From contig NZ_CP116256.1 of NCBI RefSeq assembly GCF_027947575.1, forward strand, positions 5,208,001 to 5,272,000: a DNA stretch of 64,000 nucleotides, read 5' to 3'. A program made the position numbers and the translations under genes. Positions within the stretch are counted from its first letter, which is position 1, and every line of letters begins with the position of its first letter. Shown here in pieces: positions 7,644 to 18,197 of this stretch. Source of the DNA: Streptomyces rubrogriseus. Its GTDB lineage: Bacteria; Actinomycetota; Actinomycetes; Streptomycetales; Streptomycetaceae. The notes below the pieces were generated by a model. It did not search any database and was not told where the DNA came from. It was given only the letters and a program-made list of their open reading frames with translations.

Positions 7644-10600
7644 CTACTGGTTGATCTTGAACTGGGAGCCGGGTTCGATCCGTACGTCCTCCTTGGCCGA
7701 GTTGGTGATCGTGACGTCGGTCAGGGTCGCGCTGCCGCGGGCGCCGCCCATCGCGAGGATGCCGGAGCCGTTGTTCGACTTGTCGATGCGGACGTTCTGG
7801 ATCTTCACGTCCGGCATCGCACCGCCTCCCGTCTTGAACTGGATGCCGTCGTAGGTCGAGTCGAGGATCTCGGTGTCCCGGATGGTCACGCCCGGGATGT
7901 CCTGGCCCTGTGCGAAGAGGGTGATGGCGCCGAACTCCTGCGCCTCGCCCCAGAACGCGCCGCCCGTGCGGTGCAGGGCGTTGCCCGCGACGAGGGTCTG
8001 CCCGGAGAAGGGCAGCGGGTCGTGGTCGGTGGCGAGCATGATGCCGGGGTAGTTCATGGTGTCGGAGACGACGTTGTTCTCGATGGTGTTGCCGTAACCG
8101 CCGTACACCGCGATGCCGTTGGCCCGCCACGGCAGCTGGATCGTGTTGTTGCGGAAGTGGTTGTCGTGGCCGATGTCCACGGACGGGTCCTTCACGTACT
8201 TGTTGGCCCAGACCGCGAGCGAGTCGTCGCCGGTGGTGCGGAAGGAGGAGTTGTAGACGGTGGAGTTGCGGGTGCCGTTGGAGAAGTTGATGCCGTCCGC
8301 GTAGGTGTCGCGGATGCGCATGCCGGTGAACTCCAGGCCGTCGGCGGGGCCCCACAGCTCGGGGATGTTCGAGTAGTCGCGGCCGACCCATACGCCGACG
8401 TTGGCGTGCTCGATCCACACGTTGCTGATCTTGGTGTCCTTGCCGAAGCGGCCGTTGAGCCCGACGCCGCCCTCCGCGTTGCCGTCACCGCCGCGGATGG
8501 TGCCCGAGCCGAAGATGGCGATGTCGGAGATCTGCGTGTTGCCGTCGATGTCGAAGCCGAAGTTGCCCTCGTGCGGGTGGTTGATGCCGCCGGCCTCCTG
8601 CGGCGGGGTCAGGGTGTAGAGCTGGGAGTGCCACATGCCGGCGCCGCGGACGGTGACGTTGCTGATCCCGACCTGGTTGTACTGGCCGCGGTTCTGCGGA
8701 TCGTCGGTGAGGATCTTCTGCTCCTGACGCCACTGCCCGGCGGGGATCCACACGCAGTCGATCCTGCCGTTCTGGTCGTCGGTGACGGCGCGCTGGATGG
8801 CGTCGGTGTCGTCGAGCCCGTCGCCCGGGACGGCCCCGTACTCGGTGATGGAGGTGCACTCGGCGGGCTTGGTCTTGGCGGGCGCGACCTGCTCCAGGTC
8901 GATCAGGTCGATGACGTAATAAGCGGCCGAGTCGCCCGAGTCGCGCTGGAGGCGGAACTCGGTGCCCTGCGGGAAGGTCCGGTCGAGGAGCGCGTGGGAC
9001 TCGTCGAAGAGGCGCCGGGCGTCGCCGCCGGGCCGGTTGGTGAGGCCCTCCGGGTCGTCGGTGCTGCCGTACAGCCAGCTGTGCCTGGACGACAGGTTGA
9101 GCTTCTGCACGAACTCGCCGTCGGCGTAGAGGCTGATGGTGGCCTCGGCTCCGCCGCCGCCGGGGGCGTCGGGGATGGCGTTGCGCACCACGATGGAGTT
9201 GGTGGGCGTGGTGGAGGTGAACTCGACGTACTCGCCGGTCGAGTCGAGCCGGACGGACTCGCGACCCGAGGACTCGGTGCCGAAGTTGGTGTGGCCGAAG
9301 GTGCGCTTGGCGTCGGTGGTGAGCAGGGTGCCGTCGTACCGGCCGTCCTCCGCCTCGTACTCGGTGTACGGCACGGCGGCGCCGCGTCCGACGACGAGGG
9401 ACTTGGCGAGCACGTTGTTGTTCTCGTTGGTCTCGGCGACCCGGGCGGTGGCGTCGGCGGTGGCGGTGAGGGTGACCCCGCCGCTGGTCGCCTTCCACGT
9501 GCCGGTGACCGGCACGTTCACCGTGGCGCCCGCCGCGACCTGTCCGGTGGTGCCGTCGAGGGTGGTGGAGCCGGCCTGGATCCGGGTCACCGTGCCCGCC
9601 TCGACGGCGCTGGTGCCGCGGTTGTGCACGGCGACGGTGAAGGAGACCTCGGCGCCGACCGCGGGGTTGGCCGGGCTGGTGGTGATGGAGCGCACTTCGA
9701 GGTCGGGTCCGGGTGCCCGGTCGACGACGAGGCGGTCGGCGGCGGAGCGGCTGTTGTTGGTGTCGTCCAGTTCGGCGACGGTGTCCTTCGGGTCGGCCAC
9801 GGCGGCGACCGCGTAGCTGCCGGCCGCGTGGGTGCCGGTGGAGACGGGGACTTCGGCGGACTCGCCGGGGTCGAGCGCGGGGACCGCGGCGCTGCCGGCC
9901 GTCTGCCCCTCGACGGTGACCTCGGTGGTGGTCGCGGCCGAGGCCGCGGTGCCGGCGTTGCGGACCGTGGCGTTCACGGTGACCTCGTCGCGCTCGTTCG
10001 GCGCGGCGGGCGACCAGTCGAGGCCGGTGACGGTGAGGTCGGGGGCGGGTGCGGCGCTGCCGAGGACCTGGAACTCGGCGACCTGGCCGCCGGGGGCGCC
10101 GGTGTTGGAGAAGAACCGGAGCCGCACGTCGGAGACCCGGCCGCTGACCGGGATGGTCACCGCGTTGTCCTGGCCCGGGCTGAAGGCGTAGTCGGCTCGG
10201 TCGCGCAGCGAGGTGAAGTCGGTCTCGCCCTGGGCCCGGCCGAGCACCTGGATGCTCTGGGTGCGGGCGGACCACACCGGGTCCGGATTGAGCTTGACGA
10301 CGACGCCGCTGACGTCGGCGTCGGCGCCGAGCCTGACGGTGAGGTCGGCCGGGTTGCCGGCGGCCTCCCAGTAGGTGGAGGTGGAGTCGTCGGTGGCGTT
10401 GGCGGCGACGTAGTTCTGGGTCGTGGAGGTGGCCTCGGCGGGCTTGTTGCGGGCGAGGTTGGTGCCGGTGGGCGGCGGGCCGGTGTCGACGTCGTCGCCG
10501 TACACCTCCAGTTCGGCCAGTTGCGCGGCGTTCCAGCCGGTGTTGCCGGTGATGTCGACGCGGACGTAGCGGGCCTCGGAGGGGGTGTCGAGGTCGATGG

Positions 10601-11039
10601 CCACGGTGCCCGCCCGCTCCGGGCCGAACGCCCGTCCGTCGGAGGCGTCGAGACTGTGGAACGTGGCGCCGTCGGTGCTGCCCCGCAGGGAGAGCGTCTG
10701 GGTCCGGTTCTCCCAGCCGGCGGGCAGTTTGAGGACCACCCGGTCGATGTCGCGGGCGGTGCCCAGATCGACCTGGAGCCACTCGGGGAAGGTACCGGCC
10801 GGCCCCTCCCAGTAGGTGGCCTGCTGTCCGTCGGTGGCGTTGCCGGCCGGGTAGGCGCCGTGCGAGCCGCCCGCCTTGGCGGGGCGGCCGAGGGCCAGAT
10901 TGACGTCGGCGGCGGCCGTCACCGGCGGTGTCGCGGCCTGCGCGGTGGCCGCCAGGGGCAGTGGCAGCAGCCCGAGGGTCATCAGCCCGGCGACGGCGGC
11001 GCCCGTGAGCGTCCGACGGCCGAGAGATCTCCGTCTCAT
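7644..11039 (-). CDS. Secreted GH87-type alpha-1,3-glucanase (mycodextranase/mutanase)
   Basis: Multidomain secreted enzyme, 1131 aa. In order: signal peptide (1-35, ending AATAQA); two F5/8 discoidin carbohydrate-binding domains (about 45-185 and 193-330); two CARDB beta domains (335-440, 445-550); a CBM6/35-like domain starting YEAEDGRYDG (555-715); and a right-handed beta-helix catalytic domain (730-1131). The helix contains ADGIN and, 23 residues after its Asp, TGDDS. This matches the three catalytic Asp spacing I recall for GH87 enzymes. The likely substrate is alpha-1,3- or mixed alpha-1,3/1,4-glucan such as fungal wall glucan or nigeran. GH28 and GH49 share the fold, so the exact bond is inferred. 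The start is ATG 11039 with AGAGGA upstream. The promoter region carries CTTGCG repeats. Confidence 0.83.
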   Translation of the reverse strand: MRRRSLGRRTLTGAAVAGLMTLGLLPLPLAATAQAATPPVTAAADVNLALGRPAKAGGSHGAYPAGNATDGQQATYWEGPAGTFPEWLQVDLGTARDIDRVVLKLPAGWENRTQTLSLRGSTDGATFHSLDASDGRAFGPERAGTVAIDLDTPSEARYVRVDITGNTGWNAAQLAELEVYGDDVDTGPPPTGTNLARNKPAEATSTTQNYVAANATDDSTSTYWEAAGNPADLTVRLGADADVSGVVVKLNPDPVWSARTQSIQVLGRAQGETDFTSLRDRADYAFSPGQDNAVTIPVSGRVSDVRLRFFSNTGAPGGQVAEFQVLGSAAPAPDLTVTGLDWSPAAPNERDEVTVNATVRNAGTAASAATTTEVTVEGQTAGSAAVPALDPGESAEVPVSTGTHAAGSYAVAAVADPKDTVAELDDTNNSRSAADRLVVDRAPGPDLEVRSITTSPANPAVGAEVSFTVAVHNRGTSAVEAGTVTRIQAGSTTLDGTTGQVAAGATVNVPVTGTWKATSGGVTLTATADATARVAETNENNNVLAKSLVVGRGAAVPYTEYEAEDGRYDGTLLTTDAKRTFGHTNFGTESSGRESVRLDSTGEYVEFTSTTPTNSIVVRNAIPDAPGGGGAEATISLYADGEFVQKLNLSSRHSWLYGSTDDPEGLTNRPGGDARRLFDESHALLDRTFPQGTEFRLQRDSGDSAAYYVIDLIDLEQVAPAKTKPAECTSITEYGAVPGDGLDDTDAIQRAVTDDQNGRIDCVWIPAGQWRQEQKILTDDPQNRGQYNQVGISNVTVRGAGMWHSQLYTLTPPQEAGGINHPHEGNFGFDIDGNTQISDIAIFGSGTIRGGDGNAEGGVGLNGRFGKDTKISNVWIEHANVGVWVGRDYSNIPELWGPADGLEFTGMRIRDTYADGINFSNGTRNSTVYNSSFRTTGDDSLAVWANKYVKDPSVDIGHDNHFRNNTIQLPWRANGIAVYGGYGNTIENNVVSDTMNYPGIMLATDHDPLPFSGQTLVAGNALHRTGGAFWGEAQEFGAITLFAQGQDIPGVTIRDTEILDSTYDGIQFKTGGGAMPDVKIQNVRIDKSNNGSGILAMGGARGSATLTDVTITNSAKEDVRIEPGSQFKINQ

Positions 11040-11224
11040 GGGGGTCCTCTGTTCCGTGGGGAGTCGGGGAGGGCGCGACGGCCCGGCAGTTGGGGGGAAG
11101 CACCGAATCTGCGCGCCAATTGAGCAGGACAGTCGATTCTTTGCGGAAAGTGCGTCATCAGGTTTCTAGCGCGTCACCCGTTTGTCAACGGTCGCGGTTG
11201 GGGCGGGAATTGACACGTAAACGA

Positions 11225-11321
11225 CTTGCGTCGCTTGCGACGAGCTTGCGCAGCGCTTGAACTGGCAACAAAGTAAGGGAGAGCGGTGAACGGACCGTTC
11301 CAAGCCCGCAAGTCACGCAAG
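11225..11321. promoter_or_regulatory. Cluster of CTTGCG/CGCAAG operator half-sites before GH87 gene 1
   Basis: CTTGCG occurs at 11225-11230, 11234-11239 and 11245-11250, and its complement CGCAAG at 11307-11312 and 11316-11321. This is upstream of the GH87 gene that starts at 11039, within the 392-bp argG-GH87 gap. A TTGACA (minus strand, 11188-11183) could be a -35 box, but I see no -10 at normal spacing. The same half-site occurs before the two LacI genes and GH87 gene 2, so these are candidate LacI/MalR-type operators. The rest of 11040-11431 is leader and the argG terminator. Confidence 0.6.
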
Positions 11322-11363
11322 TCGTACACGAGGTGGAGCAACAGAGGGGGCAAGCACAGGGTG

Positions 11364-11387
11364 GCTCGACACCCTGGGGTGTCGAGC
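11364..11387 (-). terminator. Hairpin terminator of argG
   Basis: GCTCGACACCC (11364-11374) and its exact complement (11377-11387) form an 11-bp inverted repeat 45 bp after the argG stop. It separates argG from the GH87 promoter on the same strand. Confidence 0.75.
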
Positions 11388-11431
11388 TAGCCTCTGCCGG
11401 TGCGGGGTCCCCGCTCGCGGGGACGGATGGA

Positions 11432-14375
<2,944 letters not shown>

Positions 14376-14442
14376 GGGGTCCCTCCTGAGCGCCGGTGCG
14401 TTGTCCCCGCGGGGCGGGTCGTGAAGCGGTGCGCGGCGGCCG

Positions 14443-15711
14443 TCATCGTCCCGCCGCTCCCGACGTACCGGCCTCGACGGCGGCGGCCCACGCCCGCAGG
14501 CCCTCGTCGACGGCCGTCTCGTCGATCACCAGGGCCGGGATCATGCGCACCACCTGGTTCCACGCCCCGCACAGCAGCAGGAGCAGTCCCTCGTCGACGG
14601 CGGCCCGCTGCACCCGGGCGGCGGTCTCCGGGTCCGGCTCGCCGTCGGCGGTGACGAACTCGCTGGCCAGCATCAGTCCCATGCCCCGTACGTCGCCGAC
14701 GGCCGGGTTCCGCGACGCCACCGCCTCCAGACCGTGGCGCAGCCGGGCGCCCATCGTCTCGGCGTTCTCGACGAGCTTCTCCTCGCGGACGACGTCCAGC
14801 GTGGCGCAGGCCGCCGCGCACGCGACCGCGTTGGCGCCGTACGTCCCGCCCTGCGAGCCCGCCCAGGCCTTGCGCATCAGCTCCTCGGGGGCGGCGATGC
14901 CGGACAGCGGGAAGCCGCTGGCCAGTCCCTTGGCGGTGACCAGGATGTCGGGGGTGACGCCGAAGTGCTCGTGGCCCCAGAACCGGCCGGTGCGGCCCAC
15001 GCCGGTCTGCACCTCGTCCAGGATCAGCAGGAAGCCGTGCCGGTCGGCGCGCTCGCGCAGGCCTTCGACGAAGGCGCGGTTCGCGGGCACGTACCCGCCC
15101 TCGCCCAGGACCGGTTCCACGATGACGGCGGCGGTGTCGGCGGGCGAGGAGATCGTCTGGAGGGTGTAGTCCAGCTCCTGGAGCGCGAAGCGGGTGGCGG
15201 TCTCCTCGTCCCAGCCGTAGCGGTAGGCCGTCGGGAAGGGGGTGACGACCACGCCGCTCATCAGCGGTGAGAAACCGGACCGGAAGCGGGTGCCGGAGGT
15301 GGTCATGGCGGCGGCGGCCACCGTACGGCCGTGGAAGCCGCCGTGGCAGACCAGCACGTTGGGCCGTCCGGTGGCCTGGCGGGCCAGGCGCAGCGCGGCC
15401 TCGACGGCCTCGCTGCCGGAGTTGGTGAAGAACAGGCTGTCCAGCTCCGGCGGCAGCACCTCGCCGAGCTTGTCTACCAGGCGCCGCAGCGGCGGGTGCA
15501 TGACGGTGGTGTACTGCCCGTGGACCAGGGTGGCGACCTGCTCCTGGGCGGCGGCCACGACCCGGGGATGGCAGTGGCCGGTGCTGGTGACGCCGATGCC
15601 TGCGGTGAAGTCCAGATAGCGGCGGCCGTCCTCGCCCTCGATGTGGACCCCCTCGCCCCGGACCGCCACCACGGGGGTGGCCTGGCGAAGGTGCGGCGAC
15701 AGTGCGGTCAT
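14443..15711 (-). CDS. gabT: 4-aminobutyrate aminotransferase (class III, PLP)
   Basis: PLP enzyme of 422 residues that transfers the amino group of GABA (or a related omega-amino acid) to 2-oxoglutarate, giving succinate semialdehyde for gabD. The class III signature is complete: FTNSGSEAVEAALRLAR, GGFHGRT, LILDEVQTGVGRTG and TAKGLASGFPLSG with the PLP lysine. The start ATG 15711 has GGGAGACGAG upstream. A longer in-frame extension to 16068 lacks homology and overlaps the divergent regulator. It forms a gabT-gabD operon, probably controlled by the divergent PucR-type gene. Confidence 0.88.
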   Translation of the reverse strand: MTALSPHLRQATPVVAVRGEGVHIEGEDGRRYLDFTAGIGVTSTGHCHPRVVAAAQEQVATLVHGQYTTVMHPPLRRLVDKLGEVLPPELDSLFFTNSGSEAVEAALRLARQATGRPNVLVCHGGFHGRTVAAAAMTTSGTRFRSGFSPLMSGVVVTPFPTAYRYGWDEETATRFALQELDYTLQTISSPADTAAVIVEPVLGEGGYVPANRAFVEGLRERADRHGFLLILDEVQTGVGRTGRFWGHEHFGVTPDILVTAKGLASGFPLSGIAAPEELMRKAWAGSQGGTYGANAVACAAACATLDVVREEKLVENAETMGARLRHGLEAVASRNPAVGDVRGMGLMLASEFVTADGEPDPETAARVQRAAVDEGLLLLLCGAWNQVVRMIPALVIDETAVDEGLRAWAAAVEAGTSGAAGR

Positions 15712-15862
15712 GCTCGTCTCCCGGCCTGCTCGTCGGTCTCCTGCGGTCCCCCGAGCCTTCCCGCCCCGGCGGGCGCGGCAACGCGTGATCTGTCCGGCCG
15801 GGGCAGCGTGTCCGGACGATGTGTCAGGCGTTCGGCGTAACGTGAGTACCCAGGGAGGCACC

Positions 15863-17509
15863 GTGAGCGAGAACCGGGAGCCGGGCCCGGCGGGCCGGTC
15901 GCCCACCGTGGCCGACGTGCTGGCCCTGCCCGTGCTGGCCGGGGGCGAGCCGCGGGTGGTCGCCGGCGAGGGACACGTGGACCGCCCGGTCCGCTGGGTC
16001 CACATCACCGAACTGACGGACCCCGCCTCCTTCCTCAAGGGCGGCGAACTCGTCCTCACCACCGGCATGCCGCTGCCCGACGACCCCGCCGGCGTGCGCC
16101 GCTACGTCGACGAACTCGCCGCCGTCGGGGCCGCCGCCCTGGTCATCGAGCTGGTCCGCCGCTATCACCGGCCGCCCGACGCCCTGGTGGGGGCCTGCCG
16201 TGCGCGCGGTCTGCCGCTCGTCACGCTCGCCAGGGACGTCAACTTCCTGGAGGTCACCCAGGTGGTCCACACGCTGATCCTCGGCCACCAGGCGGAGGCG
16301 ATGCGCAGGACGCAGGGCGTCCACGAGGCGTTCACCGCCCTCACCCTGCGCGGCGCGGGCCCGGAGGAGGTGCTGCGCGCCGCGGCCGGGATGAGCGGCC
16401 GCACGGTCGTGCTGGAGGACCTGGTGCACCGGGCGCTGGTCTGCGAGGCCTCGGGGTCCACGGCCGGGGCCGCGCTCACGGACTGGGAACGGCGCTCACG
16501 CACCACACCGGTCACCGACCGCGCGGGGGTCTCGGGCCCCGAGGGGTGGCTCACGGCTCCCGTGGAGTACCAGGGCGAGCGGTGGGGCCGGGTGGTCATG
16601 CTGCCCGCCGTGCCGTCCGGCCGCGTCTTCGGCCCCGAGGACGTCACGGTGCTGGAGCGGACCGCGATGGCGCTCACCATCGCCCGTCTCACCCGCCCCA
16701 CGCCCTGGGAACGCACCGCCCACCGCGACGTCCTGCGCGACCTGGTGGAGCAGCGGCACCGGTCTCCCGGGGACGCGCGGGCCCGGGTCGCGGCCCTCGG
16801 GCTGCCCGCGGAACACGCCCGCTTCGTCGCCGTGCTTGCGGACCTGCCCGCCCAGGAGGACACCGGGGCGGCCGAGACACGGCTCTGCGGGGAACTGACC
16901 GCGGCGGGGGCGCAGGTCCTGGTCGGCCTGCTCTCCCCCAACCGGCTCGGCGTGCTGCTGGCGCTGCGCCCGTCCCGGCCGTGGCGCGAGGCCGTGGAGC
17001 AGGTGAGCCGCACCGTCCTGGACGCGGCCCAGGGCGCGACGGTGTGCGTGGGCTCACCGGCCGGCGACCTGGCCGACGTGGCCCGGTCGTTCCGCGAGGC
17101 GGCCCGGGTGGCCGAGGCCACCGCACCCGGCCTGCCCCTCCCCTCCGGCCGCTCCTTCCACGAGCGGTCCGACATCGGCCTGCGCGGCCTGCTGTTCGCG
17201 CTGCGCGACGACCTCCGTGTCCAGGACTACGCGGAACGGCAGCTGGGCCCGCTCCTCGACCACGACGCCCGGCACGGCACCGATCTCGTGACGACCCTGC
17301 GGGGCTATCTGGACGCGGCGGGCAACAAGACGGTCGCCGCCCGCTCGGCGGGTCTGTCCCGGGAGACCGTCTACCAGCGGCTGCGCACCATCGAGCGGCT
17401 GCTCGGCCGCGACCTGGAGTCCGGCGAGCAGCGCACCGAACTCCACGCGGCGCTGCACGCCGTCGACGCGCTGCGGGCCCGCCCGCACCCCGGCGACCGC
17501 GACCGATGA
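15863..17509 (+). CDS. PucR/CdaR-family transcription regulator, divergent from gabTD
   Basis: Regulator of 548 residues with a PucR N-terminal domain (about 15-140: VADVLALPVLAGGEPRVVAG, FLKGGELVLTTGMPL), a central GAF/GGDEF-like region and a C-terminal PucR HTH (DAAGNKTVAARSAGLSRETV...LLGRDL). Such proteins usually activate purine, amine or GABA catabolism. GTG 15863 has GGGAGG seven bases upstream. It is divergent from gabT across 151 bp (15712-15862). There TGTCCGG occurs twice, near 15798 and 15810, and is a weak operator candidate. Control of gabTD is inferred from position. Confidence 0.85.
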   Translation: MSENREPGPAGRSPTVADVLALPVLAGGEPRVVAGEGHVDRPVRWVHITELTDPASFLKGGELVLTTGMPLPDDPAGVRRYVDELAAVGAAALVIELVRRYHRPPDALVGACRARGLPLVTLARDVNFLEVTQVVHTLILGHQAEAMRRTQGVHEAFTALTLRGAGPEEVLRAAAGMSGRTVVLEDLVHRALVCEASGSTAGAALTDWERRSRTTPVTDRAGVSGPEGWLTAPVEYQGERWGRVVMLPAVPSGRVFGPEDVTVLERTAMALTIARLTRPTPWERTAHRDVLRDLVEQRHRSPGDARARVAALGLPAEHARFVAVLADLPAQEDTGAAETRLCGELTAAGAQVLVGLLSPNRLGVLLALRPSRPWREAVEQVSRTVLDAAQGATVCVGSPAGDLADVARSFREAARVAEATAPGLPLPSGRSFHERSDIGLRGLLFALRDDLRVQDYAERQLGPLLDHDARHGTDLVTTLRGYLDAAGNKTVAARSAGLSRETVYQRLRTIERLLGRDLESGEQRTELHAALHAVDALRARPHPGDRDR

Positions 17510-17573
17510 GTTTTCCGCCGGCCACCGGTCGTAAGGGTGTACCGATCGCACACGAGACATCGAGGAACTCCGC

Positions 17574-18146
17574 ATGCGCACTCTGATCAGCACCGCCTTC
17601 GTCTCGCTCGACGGTGTCGTGGAGGCCCCGGGCGGCGAGCCCGGCTACCGGAACACCGGCTGGACCGTCCAGCTGGTGGACTTCCTCCCCGAGGCGTACG
17701 AGATCAAGGGCCGGGAGCAGAAGGAAGCCTCGGCGCTGCTCCTGGGCCGGGTCAGCTACGAGGCGTTCAGCCCGGTGTGGCCGGACATGGCGGAGTTCCC
17801 GGAGTACCGGGCGATGCCGAAGTACGTCGTCTCCACCACCCTCACCGAGGACGATCTGGTCACGAACTGGGGCGAGACGACCATCCTGCGCTCGCTCGAC
17901 GAGGTCGCCGCGCTGAAGGAGGGCGAGGGCGGTCCGATCATCGTCCACGGCAGCGCCGCCCTGAACCGCAGCCTGTCGGACGCCGGCCTGATCGACCGCT
18001 ACCACCTGCTGGTCTTCCCGCTGCTGCTCGGCGCGGGCAAGCGGCTGTTCAGCGACACGGACAAGGACGCCCAGAAGCTGAGGCTCGTCGAGCACGAGGC
18101 CTACGCCAACGGCATCCAGAAGAACGTCTTCGACGTCGTCCGCTGA
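17574..18146 (+). CDS. Dihydrofolate reductase-like (RibD C-terminal fold) protein
   Basis: Protein of 190 residues in the RibD_C/DHFR-like superfamily: MRTLISTAFVSLDGVVEAPGG, ALLLGRVSYEAFSPVWP, KYVVSTTLTEDD, IIVHGSAALNRSL, YHLLVFPLLLGAGKRLF. These small reductases are abundant in Streptomyces; most are not true DHFRs and the substrate is unknown. GAGGAA lies before ATG 17574. It follows the PucR gene by 64 bp on the same strand but shows no functional link, and it converges on the GH3 gene across a strong terminator. Confidence 0.85.
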   Translation: MRTLISTAFVSLDGVVEAPGGEPGYRNTGWTVQLVDFLPEAYEIKGREQKEASALLLGRVSYEAFSPVWPDMAEFPEYRAMPKYVVSTTLTEDDLVTNWGETTILRSLDEVAALKEGEGGPIIVHGSAALNRSLSDAGLIDRYHLLVFPLLLGAGKRLFSDTDKDAQKLRLVEHEAYANGIQKNVFDVVR

Positions 18147-18152
18147 GCCGGC

Positions 18153-18186
18153 CGGCGAGCGGTGGTACCGCGACCACCGCTCGCCG
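18153..18186. terminator. Bidirectional terminator between DHFR-like and GH3 genes
   Basis: CGGCGAGCGGTGGT (18153-18166) pairs with ACCACCGCTCGCCG (18173-18186), a perfect 14-bp stem with a 6-base loop between convergent genes. Confidence 0.8.
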
Positions 18187-18197
18187 CCGATGGCAGC

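Noticed and set aside
7971..11123. Very long plus-strand ORF (1050 codons) opposite GH87 gene 1
   Set aside because: It is Gly/Val/Ala/Asp-rich low-complexity translation antisense to a well-supported multidomain protein, a common artefact of high-GC codon bias; no ribosome site or domain.
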